Source: Paramarasmius palmivorus
Taxonomy: Eukaryota; Basidiomycota; Agaricomycetes; Agaricales; Marasmiaceae
Direction of reading: 5' to 3'
Assembly: GCA_037176845.1 (NCBI GenBank)
Contig: JAYKXP010000252.1
Location: 1 to 45,461, forward strand
Length of the DNA stretch: 45,461 nt
Shown here: positions 30,224 to 41,948 of the stretch, piece after piece
Layout of the letters: the number at the start of each line of letters is the position of its first letter
Numbering within the stretch: position 1 is the stretch's first letter
Program-made: the position numbers and the translations under genes
The notes under the pieces: model-generated
Told to the model about the DNA's origin: nothing
Database searches by the model: none
Seen by the model: only the letters and a program-made list of their open reading frames with translations

Positions 30224-32729
30224 TTATACTGGGAGGCAATCCTCCGTTATAACTACACCACGGTTCTGGTAGGATGTGTCAGGCAGTGGCGTGCACGTGG
30301 AGGTTTTCAAACCAAATATCCGACGGCGTTCCGCCACTAGCAGTTTCAGGGCATATAAATCATTTCTCTGAATAACTAATTCAGTAACAGGATAGAAAAT
30401 ACTAGTACCAACTGTGACAGTCACCTTTCCTGGGTCGAGATGGCGGATACTATTGTCGGTATCGTTCCGGATATCGTTGGCGAGGCTTTCCGTGGTACAG
30501 TCTCTGAGAGAAACTAGTAATTTGTCGATAGCCTCTGCCTTCTCTCGGCTGATAGTGAAAACTAACCAGGGCGAAGACAGCTTCGTGTCAGCTGGAAATG
30601 CACGATACTTTCCTGGAAGGTCATCGGCACCAGGGCTACAAACAGGTAAATCCTCTCCGCTTGGAGTTTCGCCAAAGTCCCAGAGGTGATCCTCACTGTA
30701 CCCAAAGAGCCCACACCAAATGTGATCCTGGTGCGTAGTACTGTATAAGATGTTTTCCAAACTCGTTATGATGTGAATAAAATCTGAAGCTGATGCACTG
30801 CATGACCCGATGCAGAAACTGCGCAAAAATGCCTGCATTTTAGTAAGGAATGTCCTGGGAGCACGGGGGCCTAAGGACTTTGGGGTGTCTCGTTAATGAC
30901 CACGTACAAGTACATTAATAGTACCCTCACCTGTGCCCACGCCACGGTAGGTTCAAATTGTAGAAGCTCCCAGGGCAGGTAGGTATATAACAACAGGGAG
31001 ACGAAGGAATACGGGTCAAAACGGTCCAATGCTGTCAGCAGCGCGTCGCTTGGCGACCCTATTGTGCAAACTAGATCAAACACCATGAAGCTTGTGTGAA
31101 CATCTAGATCCACAAAATACCAAAGATTCTGGCAAACCTCCTGCGACTCGATCACAAGAGTGCGGAAGAATGCCTGGGCTACTAAGTCCAGATACTCTGA
31201 TCTGTCGAACTTTTCCACAAGATAGACTCCGGAACGCGAGGCATCCAAGAGAAACTCTGTGAAAGAAGTGTGGGCAATCTGCATGTTCTCGTAGTTGTCC
31301 TCTGGCACCTCTATAACTGCGTGCAATCTGAACAATAGGGTTTCTACCTTGCTAGCTTTGAACCCATAAAGATCCATAATGTGTTTTGTAGAGCATGGTT
31401 TGACTTGTGTGCACCAGACCTCTGAACTGTCTGTGGACCTTTGCTTCCATTTAACGGTTGGTATGACGGTGCTAGGTGTGACAAGGAGGCGCAAGACCTT
31501 CCGAACGTCGTCCCAACGGGAACATTTCGATAGGATCTGGCGATAAAAAAGATCCAAGTCAGGATACGGTGACTCGGGAAGGTCATCTGCTCGGATACGA
31601 AGAATGTCTTCTAGGCGCTCTGTTGGATCATCGTCGTCACTCTCGAGGTACTTCATGACAGTGGCAGCAAAGATGAATTGCCCACAGGCTCTTTCAACAA
31701 GCTTCCGGATCGCATCTTCACCGGGCCATGAGACGTCGATGTGACGCAGCGCCTGACGCGTATCCTGTAGCTGCGCGAACCGATGGTGGAAAAATGTGGT
31801 TATATCTTGACTGGACTCGATTGAATTTCTGATATCAAAAGAATACAGAAGGGAAGTGAATATCTCGTGATCAAACGCTCGGCAAATTCGGGGTTCTGGA
31901 CGACTGGTAACCAGGAATATCAAGTGGCATCGCATTATAGCCTCTCTTATCATCGCAGCGAGTCTTTCCTGGGACGGTATCAGGATACACTCGTCGAGCC
32001 CATCAATGACTACCACATTCGGAAGGTTGTTCCACACCTCTGGTTCAACCTTCGAGCAGGGCTCGATAATAAGTTTTCGGAACTGATCCTCGAATGAAAG
32101 TCGAAATATGCCAGGGTTTAAGGCAAGTGCTTCAATAATCGACGGGCCGAGTACCTCCCGGAGAGGTTCTGACGTGAGGAACTGGTAGATGATGGTGACG
32201 ACAAGAGGATCCAGTTTATCTCGGGTGGGGTCATTGCGAGAAAAGAAAAAGCCTGCAGCAAAGCGATGGCTGACATTCTCTCCTGCTTGATTCCGTAGGC
32301 AGACATGCCACGGCCATCGCGTTCCTACTAACAGTTCTCCTTTGCAAGTGTGCTTCTCGCACACATTTTGCGTTATTGCAGACTTGCCAACTCCGGCTCG
32401 ACCACGTATCCAAAAAACTCGTTGGGTCGAAGTCTGTACCGAGATCCAGCGACTACAGTCCGCAAGGATCTTCGTACGAGTACTGGAGAGGCAGTTGGGA
32501 GGAGGGAAGCGATGTTCCGAGTTATGAAGCGCATTTAGAGCAGCATCTTCTGTCAAAGACCTGAGAATTTCGGTGACTGCATAGTAAAGGATTAGCAGAT
32601 GAATCATACGAACAAAGATCACTAACGCGACGATTCAAAATTGTACGTTGGATTGTTAATTTGATCCCCGTGGACAACATTGTGTACATCCCCAGTTATG
32701 GAGATACCTTGGCTGTAGCTGAACGACAT
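30224..32729 (-). CDS. NACHT NTPase, paralogue A
   Basis: Four exons, 32729-32627, 32576-30931, 30832-30425 and 30367-30224, in phase, give 766 aa. The N-terminus carries GDVHNVVHGDQINN, a short motif common at the start of mushroom NACHT proteins. The NTPase domain follows: Walker A GRAGVGKS near residue 93, Walker B VVIDGLDE near 225, and sensor VTSRPEPRICRAF. After the NTPase come a helical region and a C-terminal part of unknown fold (FCIGS...). There are no WD, TPR or ankyrin repeats. NACHT proteins are STAND switches in fungal self/non-self recognition and cell death; that role is family knowledge, not shown here. The third intron is 57 nt and stop-free, so retention would add 19 residues. 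Confidence 0.85.
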
Positions 32730-34758
32730 CGGCTGAGCTGTGGTAAGAATTGGGTCCCGTGAGTGAGATGGCAGAAAGAAAGGGGCTTGGAAATGCGATG
32801 TGTATTGTTGATTCTTCGTGTTCGTCAACTGGATATGAAGGTAGATGGAAATGGGAATCGTGGAGAGGGCTACAGATACAGAGGAGAGGGGAACAGGTAG
32901 AGAGATGAAGAGTGCGAGTCAAGGAAGGCAGAGAGGATTCGAAGCCCCAACAAGGTTCAGGATGTGAAGCAAAGCTCTGACAGCGTGACAGTCCTGTCCC
33001 TCTCCTCATGTTCACCACCTGTCCACTTGATATGAATGTTGTGTTCCTTAACGGACGCTATGTTCAACGACCAGACCCGAAATAAGCACGGCTGATGAAC
33101 GTCAACACGGTCGAAAATGTTTAAGGATAGGATATGAAAAGGCAGAAATCCTTTCTCGCCATTTGCCTATGCGTCATCCTCCAGCAATCCACGTTTGGGA
33201 CAATGACATACTGAGGATCACAGCTCCTATCAATCTGCCCACGGGAGAAGCACTGAGATAAGGTGTCCTTGAGCTGGCAAGCACCTGGAGACCAGGGTAC
33301 CATAGAGTGGAAGACGATACGATGTGAATTTGCAAACCGTATTCTCCTTTTCGTACCGTCCTTCCATTTGTCTTTGTATCTTCCACGTCGCCCCAGATGA
33401 ATCAAACGTCTCGAGCGCCACCAACAGCTCTACATTGGAATCAGGAGGCGCAGATGCTGTGACAATATGTGAAAGACTGAGGTATGCTTGGTGTTAATGA
33501 ACGTGGGTAGCAACAAAGTTGTATCAGCATCTCAAGGTATGCAACCTAGAGATGCTAGCTCAGTCTGAAGACAAATGTTAGACCCAATTTTGTGTAGAAA
33601 GACGACAAGTGACATACTAATGACTGTACCTACGGTTCCGATCGAATATCCACGCCATTCTGGTGAGGCCAATACATTTCGATCTCCGGCTGGGCGCTGG
33701 GCTGGAGTATCCTCTGGTATCGAGGAAAATGAAGTGACATGGTGCGTGGTTCATACATTCGTGCGGTTGTCTTTGAACGTGAGTTAGAGACAGATTTGTG
33801 TACCGTTCCGAGTCTGAAGACCAGTGAACCGAGCACCTAACATGATCTAGGCCTGTTCGTGAACCCGACTTTTGACCTCATGCTGGTTCGTCAGAGTATC
33901 CTAGTTCCTCACTCCTACAAACGGTACCGCTTTACGCAGCTGTGAGCTCCCAGAGTCGACACCACTGATACGCCAACACACTCACCCCTTCCAACCCTAC
34001 TACCACCACTGAACAGAACAACACCCACCGCAAACCTTGAAGCGTACATTCGAGGGAGATCGGCACCCCAACTTGTGAGCGTGCGTGCCTGAATTGTAGG
34101 CTTGGGGCTTGGAACTCGGGTTTGCTCTCCAAACGTCAACCATGAACGAGGAGTGAATCAAGGTAATCTTCGAGCATAGATCGTGAATTCGGAGTCGGGT
34201 GTAGTGGTTTCTGCTATATATATGTTGATTTTTCAATCAACAATGAAGTAGTAAAGAGTAAATGACGACGAACCGTTTATAACGCTCACCAGCCAATTGG
34301 GTCTATGTCCAGCTCATTTCTACCACATTTTCGAACCAGAGAGCGATTCTCTGGAGAGAGAAAAGTAGAGCACAGGGTGGAGGATGGAGGATGGGAGAAG
34401 GTGTAGAAGTCAGGTAACGACTAGTCAGACCTAGTGTCTTTGATCCATGCTGGTGTTCGAAGAGCGCGTGAAGATGTTTTATGACCAGGTGTAGGTGTCA
34501 ATGCGGGAAGTCCGAAGGAGTAGCCGCATATCGAAAGAAGCGTCAGCGGTCAGCCCGCTTCATTATGCTATACTGGCTGCCAGACGAATCGTTATGACAG
34601 CAAAGGGGACCAATGTGGAAGCATGTAGTTGTGTCTGTTTGATTTGAAGGCTAGAGAGACACAATCAGAATACAGCTTCTCTGGAATAGTGAAGAGTAAC
34701 ATGCCAAAGATGTGGTTCGAGTTTCTGGTACCCACTTGTGCCTCGATATCGACCGTAT
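32730..34758. other. Intergenic upstream of NACHT paralogue A
   Basis: No supportable gene. Several unrelated short frames only. The stretch contains purine-rich tracts next to the NACHT start (about 32850-32960) that may belong to its 5' region. Confidence 0.45.
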
Positions 34759-35253
34759 CTATGGTAATCGGACTAGAACCAAGCCGACATGTTCTGCAAC
34801 AAATAGTAGGGTGCAGAGCACTTGGCCTGGTCGAAAACTCCACTGTGTTGTCACTGTGTGTTCCGCTGAACCGTGCAACCTGATTCTGTCCGGAAGGTAC
34901 CGTCCCGCATGTAAAGGATGGCCTTTATAAGCTTCACCTCGACTCTGTATATCGCCCCCTTCGTCCTGATTCCCATGATTATGGCGAACGCCTACGCCAG
35001 CAGCCAAGCCTTCCAGTTTCGCAACTCCATCACGACTAGTTTCCTCTACAGCCCCAAACCCCTCAAAAGCACCCAGCTCAAATTCAACAATCACAAGTTC
35101 AGGCCATTTGCCTACGGTCTCCAATGATATATCGGGTGTAGCGAACGAGGAAGGCTGGAATTTGCAGGTAACGGATTCGACGTTAGCCATATCGAATTTG
35201 AGCTTCAAGGCTTCGACGTCGAACGCAGAGAGCTTCTGAGAGAGTTGAGCATT
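34759..35253 (-). CDS. Hypothetical fragment related to 39882-40186
   Basis: A minus frame open from about 35253 to 34759. The first ATG is at 35190-35188; better similarity starts earlier (KLSAFDVEALKLKFDMANVES), probably after an acceptor near 35243. Residues ...LKLKFDMANVES...PDISLETVGKWPELVIVEFELG align by eye with the short gene at 39882-40186, which sits at the same place relative to the second NACHT gene. After FELGAFEGFGAVEE the frame loses protein-like composition, so the true end or an intron lies there. Function unknown. Confidence 0.35.
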   Translation of the reverse strand, partial: NAQLSQKLSAFDVEALKLKFDMANVESVTCKFQPSSFATPDISLETVGKWPELVIVEFELGAFEGFGAVEETSRDGVAKLEGLAAGVGVRHNHGNQDEGGDIQSRGEAYKGHPLHAGRYLPDRIRLHGSAEHTVTTQWSFRPGQVLCTLLFVAEHVGLVLVRLP

Positions 35254-36374
35254 CTAGTGTCCTTGCTCAGGGTGTGATATGAAGGCTGTAGTCAGAGTCT
35301 GTTAGTCGGAATAAACGGAGAGACATTGGATGTTACGACGAACCTCGAGAGTGCATCCATCGTTATCCAATGATAATCGGGTATCCCCTCCCCATTTTCT
35401 CCTTCAGTTGCAGGGTATGTATACGTAGACCGGTGGGTAGATAGGGAAGGAAGAGCGGGTGGATGAAGGGTGTGAAAACCAAATCCAAGTTGAAGGTGAT
35501 ATGCATCGGGGACTGGGAGTGACAGCTACAAAATTCTTCCTCTAGCTTCCCTCCATATAACCGTCCTGAATCGATAGCTCGTACGCGTGCGGGGTGGGTT
35601 TAGGCTTGTTGTACTGCATGGAAGGGAGGAAAGGATGTTGGGAGAGCGATGGGAGAGTCGGAAAAAGAGCGAGCCGGAACAAGCGCCCGTTCTTTGTGTC
35701 TCTGCCTCATACTTCCTCCATCGGAGAATTCAAGTTGGGATCGTTTATTTATCAGGGCGGGGCACTGGACGGATTGGAAGGTGCGTGTGCGTGTATGCTT
35801 GGGCCGCTGGATAGAATGTTGAGTGCATCTTGAACATAGACACCTTCGTGACACTCATCATAAGGACTCAGAGAGGTTGGATCATCTAGAGTACTAAGCG
35901 TTCATTGCACACTACCGAGTTCATCGGCATTGGATAGTTTCTCAGCTACCACGTTTCCCGTGTTCGAGTTCACTACTACACGATCTTGTACATACACCTA
36001 ACGAAAACACACTTCATCCAATAACAAACTCGACGATGGGCGATAAACGAGCACTATGCAAGCATTTTCCTAGCATTGGATCGGTACAGACGATAGCGAG
36101 GAGACGGATGAATGATAAGAAGGAATGAAAAGAAATAGGATTCCAACCCGTCCAAGTCTCGTCTATTAACTCGAGGTCAGAACATCTCTACCGCCAGGCA
36201 TTGCACAGCTCGCTCTGCCTACGCCTCGGCCATCGAGTGCTGTACCGACCACAAAAGCGGTCAAATGTCCACACCACAATACAGCTCGTGCTGAAATTGG
36301 GCCAGAACTCTGAGGTCATCGTCAGGCGACGGTACACCAAGCCCGCCTTAAACTCGTCACAGAGATCGTCCCAG
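35254..36374. other. Intergenic, with one suspicious minus frame
   Basis: No clear gene. At about 36190-36420 on the minus strand a frame reads protein-like (EEDLVDEADSWDDLCDEF) and overlaps the 3' end of NACHT paralogue B in another register. It may be a lost C-terminus of that gene. Confidence 0.4.
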
Positions 36375-39146
36375 CTATCCGCCTCGTCGACTAGATCTTC
36401 CTCGCGTCGAAGGGACACCAAAACCTCGCTGGTTATGTTGTTTCGATGCGAGTCGTTTACTAGAACGTCTTCCCCGTGTTGTAATAGACTGATCTTCCGA
36501 TGTGGAAGTGGCTTGGTTTTGTCGCGCCGGAACAGCTTGTCGACTGTTACCACGACCGCGTTTCCGACTAGGTGGCGGAGGAGAAGAGTTGTCTCGCTTT
36601 CTTCTTCGAGTACGCTGCTCTATATGTCGACTAGACGTCTCGCCAGCAGTATTGTCGTTGGTGCCTTCGACGGATGTGACATCCTCGCTCATCGGCTCGA
36701 CATGGGCGGTTCTAGGTGGCGTGCATGGATACACAGGTAAGCCAAATTGCTCTTGCCGTCGTGCTACCAGCTTCTTCAGAGCGTATAGATCGTTGTGCTA
36801 ATAAGATGCTTCAGTTAATGACACAATACGACTAATCAAATTCATGATAATTGCCTTTACTTCGTCAAGCTGGCTGACACTTTTATACGTATCATGGCGG
36901 AGGTCATTACGAAGGCTTTGTGTCCTACAGTGACCAAGAGACTCCAGTAGCCTGTTTATAGTCTCGCCCTGTTCGCGGGTAACAGTAAAAACCGACCAAG
37001 ATGGAGGCGGCGTTTGGTCAGCCTGAAGGATGTATATGTTGTTGTCCCCCTCGAATCCCTCGGTATAACCAAGAAGTTGACACCAATTGTGCTGATGGTC
37101 GTTGGTGTCGGTTATGTAAAAGGTTTGTTCCAGGAATGCCATTGCTCGACCTAACCACGAAGCTGATGTGTTTGGTGACCCGACACAGAAGGCATCTAGA
37201 AACGACTCCATCGTATCGAGATATTTCATGGGGGCCCGGGAACCGAGGGACTGTGAATTTCATGTCAATATCAATACTTCTGAAGGCGATTATGATCTAA
37301 CCTCGGCCCATGTAATGGTTGCCATCCAGTACGCAACACCATTATCTCTTCCGTGAAAGGCTGACCAGTTCAACAGCCATGTCGCGAAAGGATATGGATC
37401 GAATTGGTTCAAGGCAGCTATAAGCTCGTCGCTCGGGGACACTACATCGCGAATGAGATCGAACACCACGAAAATCGGAGGTTCGCCGCCTGCACGGATA
37501 CCCAAGACGTCCGAAAGGTATAAAGTGTCTTCATCTGGTAGTTGCGGTGTGTGACTTTGCATCGTTTGGAGATACCGCTGTGAGCGAATCGAAATGGCGC
37601 GAAGGAACGTTTGTGACAATAGGTCGTAGAACTCTGATTCAGTGTACGGCTCGATATGCCAAGCCCTTGAACGTGCAGGAACAAGGAGGTAGTCCGTGAA
37701 AGAGGCATGCAAGATGTCTATCTCCTCCTCCTTTTGACTGGGCACCTTTATAACGGAATGTAATCTGAACAAAAGACTTTGAAGCTTGCCCGGTTCAAAG
37801 TTGAAGAGTGCCGCAATGAATTCTGGAGTTTGTGGAACATGCCAATCTATCGATATGCGACTTGCCAGAGTACTGGGTACCCTGATACCATGCGGCAAAA
37901 GTAGCCTGAGGATCTTGGAAACCTCGTCCCATTTGGGACATGCTTGTAAGATTTGGTCATAAAGTAGATCCAGTTCAGGATACGGAGACTCCGGGAGGTC
38001 TTCCGCTCGGATACGTAGAATCGCCTGCAGGCGCTCCGTTGGTACCTCGTCATCGTTTTCGAGGTACTTCATCACTGTTTCGGCAAAGATGAACTGTCCG
38101 GAAGCTCTGCGAGCGAGTTCCCAGATTACATTTTCACCAGGCCACGATATCTCGATGTAGCGGAAGGCATGATGCGTATCCTGTAGTTGGGCGAACCGGT
38201 GGTGAAAGAATGTGGTTATATCCTGGGTAGACTCGGACGAGTCACCGATAGCGAGACGTTGTAAATGGAGAGAAAATGCTTCGTGTTCGAATGCTCGACA
38301 GATTCGGGGCTCTGGGCGACTGGCAATTAGGAATATGAGGGGGCATCCTGGGATAGCCTGTCGTATCATCAAAAGGAGCCTTTCCTGCGACGGTAGCAGG
38401 ACACATTCATCTAGACCGTCAATGACGATGAGATTCGGAAGGTTCTTCCATTCTTGCGGATCAACGTTCGAGCATGGCTCCAGAACGAGCTTCCGGAGCT
38501 GGTCTTCAAACGAAAGTTGGAAAATGCCAGGGTTTGAGCGAACCGCTTCGATGATCGTCGGGCCCAGCACCTCTCGGAGAGGTTCTGACGTGAGGAATTG
38601 ATAGATGATAGTGGCGACGAGAGGATCCAGCTTGTCCCTGGTAGGATCGTTCCGAGAGAAGAAAAAGCTTGCGGCGAAGTGATGACAAGCGTTCTCTCCC
38701 TGCACGCAGACATGCCTCGGCGGCTGCGTTCCTGCATGTAATTTCCCCTTGCAAGCATGCTTCTCCGAGAGCGTCTGCATGATTGCCGACTTCCCAACTC
38801 CAGCTGGCCCATGTACCCAAAAACATCGAACCGTGGACGATTGTTCCTCAATCCAACCACAACACTGTTGGAGGATCCTAGTGCGTGTACCTGGAAGGCA
38901 GTTGGGAGGAGGATAGCGCTGTTCGGAGTTGTATATTGCGTTCAGTGCAGCACGTGCAGCACGTGCAGCTACAACTTTGAGGACTTCATTTGCTGCTCGA
39001 ACGGTCAACGAGTAAATCGTTGGAAACCGGATGTGGAACTCACTGGGATCATTAGAACTGTACACTGGGTTGTTGACCTGGTTTCCATAGACTACATTGT
39101 GGGCTCCACCAGCTATGGAGACCCCTTGGCTATGATTGAATGACAT
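36375..39146 (-). CDS. NACHT NTPase, paralogue B, with basic tail
   Basis: Four exons, 39146-39044, 38992-37302, 37205-36861 and 36797-36375, in phase, give 853 aa. N-terminal motif GGAHNVVYGNQVNN, Walker A GPAGVGKS near residue 96, Walker B IVIDGLDE near 230, then IASRPEPRICRAF. It is clearly paralogous to the gene at 30224-32729 along its whole length, and all three introns are at the same positions and phases. Exon 1 has the same 103-nt length. Unlike paralogue A, it ends in about 100 Arg/Ser/Gln-rich residues (RTRRRKRDN, SRKRGRGNSRQ, GRRSSKRLASK) that look disordered and nuclear-targeting. The first intron (51 nt) is stop-free, so an unspliced reading would miss it. Confidence 0.85.
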
Positions 39147-39881
39147 TGGCTCAGTAGCCTCAGTGGATGGTCAATGGGAGTGGTGGAGAAAGAGGTCGAC
39201 GACGTGGAAGACAGGGCACATTAACAATGCTGTGTCCTCGTGGTCGTGATGTACGACAGGTATAGATGAATGTACTGTATCGGATATCCCGTCTGTCAAA
39301 CCCTAAAAAGAATGACAGCCTGAGATCAACTGAATACCCGCCAGCGCCGAGGAAAAGGAAAGGAAGTATCCCGGGCGTCGCCTTCTTCAGCGTCTGATAC
39401 CTAAAAGACAAGTTCTCAGTACAAGTCTGATAAAATCTGTTTCGAGCGACGACTTACACAAAAAGTGGCAAAGTCGGTGTGTTTGGTGTCCCTGATGTGC
39501 TCTGGAGTATCACGGTGTTGTGTCTTTTCAACATTCTTATGCCAGTGGTGGTGGTTCAGAATTTGAACCAGAACAAGGGGATCGGGAGCTTGACTAGTCC
39601 TCGAGATTGAGCTGGGAGCACAAGCATGTAGGGGAAGGCGGTATGTATACAGAGAGAAGGTATACTCACATTCGTAGCCCGCTTGTGTTCTTTTGAGTAG
39701 ACCTCAAGCTCAAGAAGATCCCAGGGTCCATGACTTTGTTGAGTTCAGTAACAGGTGCACGAGTAACAGCTTTGGTGTAACAAAGGCTCGTTAGTAGGGC
39801 TATATCTCATGAAGACGAAACACACACTTTGACGAGCTTGAGACTAACGCCATCTCCTCTTCGTAATCTTGAAAATTTTCG
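39147..39881. other. Intergenic between NACHT B and short gene
   Basis: Nothing supportable. Presumably the 5' region of NACHT paralogue B. Confidence 0.4.
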
Positions 39882-40186
39882 CTAGAGCTCCCGCATGCAT
39901 CTCTTATTTCCCTTTTCCACTTCGCGTCCCAACCAGCCTAACCCGTCCATCCTGCAGCCCAACCTCTCAAACATCCACACCGACAAGCACCAGTTCTTCG
40001 CGATATCCAACGATTCATTTGAAAGTAGCGAACGGGGAAGTCTGGAAGTCCACACAAAGGGCTCGACATTGACCATGACATTGAGTTGGGGCTTCAACAA
40101 CGGATACTCCGGTAGACCCTGTGTTTGAGATGTGTGATTAGCATTGATGAACAAAGAGAAAATAAACCTCAAACCTGTGGTTCCAT
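39882..40186 (-). CDS. Short hypothetical gene
   Basis: Two exons, 40186-40175 (MEPQ) and 40118-39882, joined across a 56-nt GTTTGA...ACACAG intron, give 82 aa (LLKPQLNVMVNVEPFVW, then LDIAKNWCLSVWMFERLG). A similar pattern occurs at 34759-35253 upstream of the other NACHT gene, which suggests both are relics of one duplicated neighbour. The tiny first exon and the basic end (REVEKGNKRC) make the model tentative. No domain recognised. Confidence 0.35.
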
Positions 40187-40448
40187 TTTTTCATCTTCTC
40201 TCCGAGTCCTCGCTGATGGATCTGTATGAGAAACAGAGAAGAAAATACGGGAATTTGAAGGTGGTAAGCATATGCTTCATCGTATCAGGAGGAAAGGAGA
40301 GCCGGACAGCAAATTAGGCGCCTATCTTTCTTAAACCAGAACCGTCACCATAGTGAAAACAAAGACTCGCAGAACCTGACAGTATGTATTCCTCTTACAT
40401 TTCATACGGCGTACTAACGTTTTCGAATAGACTAGAGGGGTATCATAG

Positions 40449-41948
40449 ATGGCTACAATCGCTTCCATACCGCCGGAAATCCTATCCTCCATATTCATCC
40501 TGGTCAATGTCACCAAACATTCACATCATCTATTCTCAGAGAGCCACTTCCGTAGAACACTTCCACCCAGTGATTTCCCCTCAGAACCGACAGGCTCTCA
40601 TTTGGGCCGTGTGTGCCGCCGCTGGAGAGATGTGTCGTTAGCAACTCCTGCGCTATGGGCATCGCTACATGTGGACCTCGGAGAATCATCTTCCGCTAAA
40701 GGGATCGTGGAAGGCCTCAGAATGACTTTAGAACGTGCAAAGTCACACCCGCTATCTATTTCAATACAGTATGACAGCTTCCAATCAATTGGTCCGGCCA
40801 ATATAGACGACCCAGACTTTGACTCGCTGCCTATCCCATCACGCCTCATCAGTCTCATTTTCAATCGTTCTGACCACATCCATCATCTCAACCTCCGATT
40901 TCCTTTTACCGGACCTAATTTAAACCCGTCAACATTTGCGCTCGACTGCTTATCCCACTTTAGGGATCGTGTCAGGAACCTTCGTCAGTTGGTTCTTTGC
41001 ACGCCTGATGACGATGCCATCCTTGCTCTCGAACCATTCTCGAATTCCCCGTTACTCTCCAGCATTGCGATCACTATCTCCGACGACACACCGTTACAAT
41101 TACCTCGCCTACCGTTCTCCAACCTAACCGAGGTCGTTCTCGAAAAGACAGAAATGCCCCAAGTAGTGAGCCTGCTTGGTGTATGTCCTAATATTCGGGT
41201 GGCAAACTTCTCTCTGTGGGCAGGGCCTCCGGGGAGCGAAGAGCCACGGATAAGCTCGACTCTATCATTGCAGTACCTCGAGACTCTGTACCTCGGGGAA
41301 GTGGATCGACCCAAGACATCATCATTCGCATGTTTTTTGGATGCCCTTACGATGCCAGCATTAAAGACTCTATCTCTCGAGGCATGTGGGAATCTCACCT
41401 ACGACAGAACGCCATTCCTGCGGAGTGGAGAGCCATGCGAATTGTTCGGGCATGTGGCCACCCTTGCCGAGCGATCTCCGGAAATTGAGAGTCTGCACCT
41501 CAATTTCATCCCATCCAAGGACCAAGACCTTATCTTGGTTTTGGAAAAGATGCCGAAACTTAGGCTGTTGGACGTGGCTGTTGAATTCTCTTTCGGTAAG
41601 CCTTTGACCACCAGTTTCTTGAAAGGACTGGGAAGGGAAGATATTGCACCGAGGCTGCGGGATCTGAGGCTTTCTCTGTGTCAAGAGGGGACTGAAATTG
41701 AGAACGGTGCTTTGGAGGAGTTGTTGAAGTGTTGGATGATGCGTCCGCCGGAATACCGTCTTCAATCGGCGTATTTGCAGATGAAGCAGTCGATGTTCCC
41801 TGCTCTTGACCTTCAATGCCTGCGAGAGATGCAGAATGAGGGTCTAGCTGTCAGAGTGGCTTCGTGGCGAGGGCTTAGCTGTCCCAGTGGAGATACCTGT
41901 CATTGTAGGCAAACCGAATTCGAACTTCTTGGGTATGTCCAAGAATAA
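40449..41948 (+). CDS. F-box / LRR-like protein
   Basis: Uninterrupted 499-aa frame. The N-terminal 75 residues form an F-box: IPPEILSSIFILV, then VCRRWRDVSLATPALWASLHVDL. The rest contains irregular leucine-rich strands (LRQLVLCTPDD, LTEVVLEKTEMPQVVSLL, LETLYLGEV, LKTLSLEACGNL, LRLLDVAVEF). This is the usual form of the very large mushroom F-box family. F-box proteins bind Skp1 and recruit substrates for ubiquitination; the substrate here is unknown. The start ATG at 40449 is the first and lies at the F-box. The C-terminus ends shortly after a Cys/His-rich SGDTCHC. A decayed tandem copy lies 1 kb downstream. Confidence 0.85.
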   Translation: MATIASIPPEILSSIFILVNVTKHSHHLFSESHFRRTLPPSDFPSEPTGSHLGRVCRRWRDVSLATPALWASLHVDLGESSSAKGIVEGLRMTLERAKSHPLSISIQYDSFQSIGPANIDDPDFDSLPIPSRLISLIFNRSDHIHHLNLRFPFTGPNLNPSTFALDCLSHFRDRVRNLRQLVLCTPDDDAILALEPFSNSPLLSSIAITISDDTPLQLPRLPFSNLTEVVLEKTEMPQVVSLLGVCPNIRVANFSLWAGPPGSEEPRISSTLSLQYLETLYLGEVDRPKTSSFACFLDALTMPALKTLSLEACGNLTYDRTPFLRSGEPCELFGHVATLAERSPEIESLHLNFIPSKDQDLILVLEKMPKLRLLDVAVEFSFGKPLTTSFLKGLGREDIAPRLRDLRLSLCQEGTEIENGALEELLKCWMMRPPEYRLQSAYLQMKQSMFPALDLQCLREMQNEGLAVRVASWRGLSCPSGDTCHCRQTEFELLGYVQE

